In this document: positions 40,832 through 41,249 of the stretch, piece by piece
How the letters are laid out: each line of letters opens with the position of its first letter
Numbering within the stretch: the first letter of the stretch is position 1
From: Pseudomonadota bacterium
GTDB lineage: Bacteria; Pseudomonadota; Gammaproteobacteria; Steroidobacterales; JBCBZW01
DNA length: 41,249 nucleotides
NCBI GenBank assembly: GCA_039815145.1
Contig: JBCBZW010000038.1
Span: forward strand, 1-41,249
Direction of reading: 5' to 3'
The notes under the pieces: generated by a model
The model's input: the letters and a program-made list of their open reading frames with translations, nothing else
Database searches by the model: none
Told to the model about the DNA's origin: nothing
Made by a program: the position numbers and the translations under genes

Positions 40832-41249
40832 ATGGACTACCCCGCAGTACATGACGCCGCTCGCGTCGGCGAGTATCCCGCCCTAACCAAGAGCGGGGGC
40901 GGCTACGTCTGGGATGAGGTGCTCGAGTACCGCGTGTGGATGTCTCCCACGAGGGGCGCCGATGACCTGGAAGAGGGTTGCGACTACTACTACGCCTTCC
41001 CGTCGTATCCCGAGGCAGAGGCCTTCGCCAATCAGAACGCCGGCGCGGACGCCCCCCTTGCACTGGTGTTACAGCGCGAGTACATCGATGAACCAACGCC
41101 CGGCCAGTACGAACATGTGCGCGCCGAGCGCATCACCGAATGGCCCGTAGAGTTCCTGTCACGACCCCGCCGCACCCCATCGACCATCCCAGATTTCTTG
41201 AGCCCGAACGCGCCGGCCAACCGCCTCGACATCTTGCGCGGCCTGGCGC
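40832..41249 (+). CDS. Conserved hypothetical protein, partial at the window end
   Basis: At least 139 residues, open to the window edge. Conserved segments: YVWDEVLEYRVWMSPTRGAD, then GCDYYYAFPSYPEAEAFA, LALVLQREYIDEPTPGQYEH, and ITEWPVEFLSRPRRT followed by an ANRLDILRGL end. This is a well conserved bacterial family of about this length, sometimes labelled GNAT-like, without proven activity. ATG 40832 is chosen; ATG 40772 would add 20 residues in frame. Confidence 0.75.
   Translation, partial: MDYPAVHDAARVGEYPALTKSGGGYVWDEVLEYRVWMSPTRGADDLEEGCDYYYAFPSYPEAEAFANQNAGADAPLALVLQREYIDEPTPGQYEHVRAERITEWPVEFLSRPRRTPSTIPDFLSPNAPANRLDILRGLA

Overview
The window looks like the chromosome of a GC-rich gammaproteobacterium, judged from family content only: a CopA/CsoR copper pair, an ATP-type PEP carboxykinase, an NnrU-family membrane protein, a PEP-CTERM protein and a very large FG-GAP repeat protein. 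I cannot name a genus. There are no rRNA or tRNA genes, CRISPR arrays, transposases or integrases that I could recognise.

Left flank (1-5.2 kb): ordinary conserved genes. A Tat-exported copper oxidase gene (copA, cut by the window edge) diverges from its CsoR-type repressor gene, with a palindromic copper box between them. Then come pckA, an NnrU-family gene and an MFS exporter gene, all on the minus strand. Right flank (39.98-41.25 kb): a minus-strand membrane protein gene and the start of a conserved hypothetical gene.

Middle (about 5.7-39.9 kb): an accessory region of roughly 45 mostly short, mutually unrelated genes, almost all on the plus strand, with small gaps, overlapping starts and several structured intergenic sequences. 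Recognisable members are immunity-type or adaptor proteins (barstar-like, two SUKH/SMI1-KNR4, YfbM/DUF1877, DUF7336-like, ankyrin, LRR and HEAT-like), a stand-alone SIR2-like protein, a stand-alone ABC-type ATPase, a GNAT acetyltransferase, a degenerate GT51-like protein, an AraC regulator, a HETQH lipoprotein and many small secreted or membrane proteins. The 4.4-kb FG-GAP gene at 15.1-19.5 kb is the major minus-strand exception.

The array shows birth and decay: a duplicated small membrane gene (14.1 and 23.1 kb), a tandem pair (28.97 and 29.49 kb), two SUKH genes, and at least three broken genes (19.76, 21.6 and 32.3 kb). It resembles an integron cassette bank or an orphan-immunity bank, but I found no convincing attC series and no partner toxin inside the window. 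Two paralogous multi-pass membrane genes lie near its two ends in opposite orientation. Small reading frames missed by size cut-offs also seem present, most convincingly at 9847-10011, translationally coupled to the next gene.
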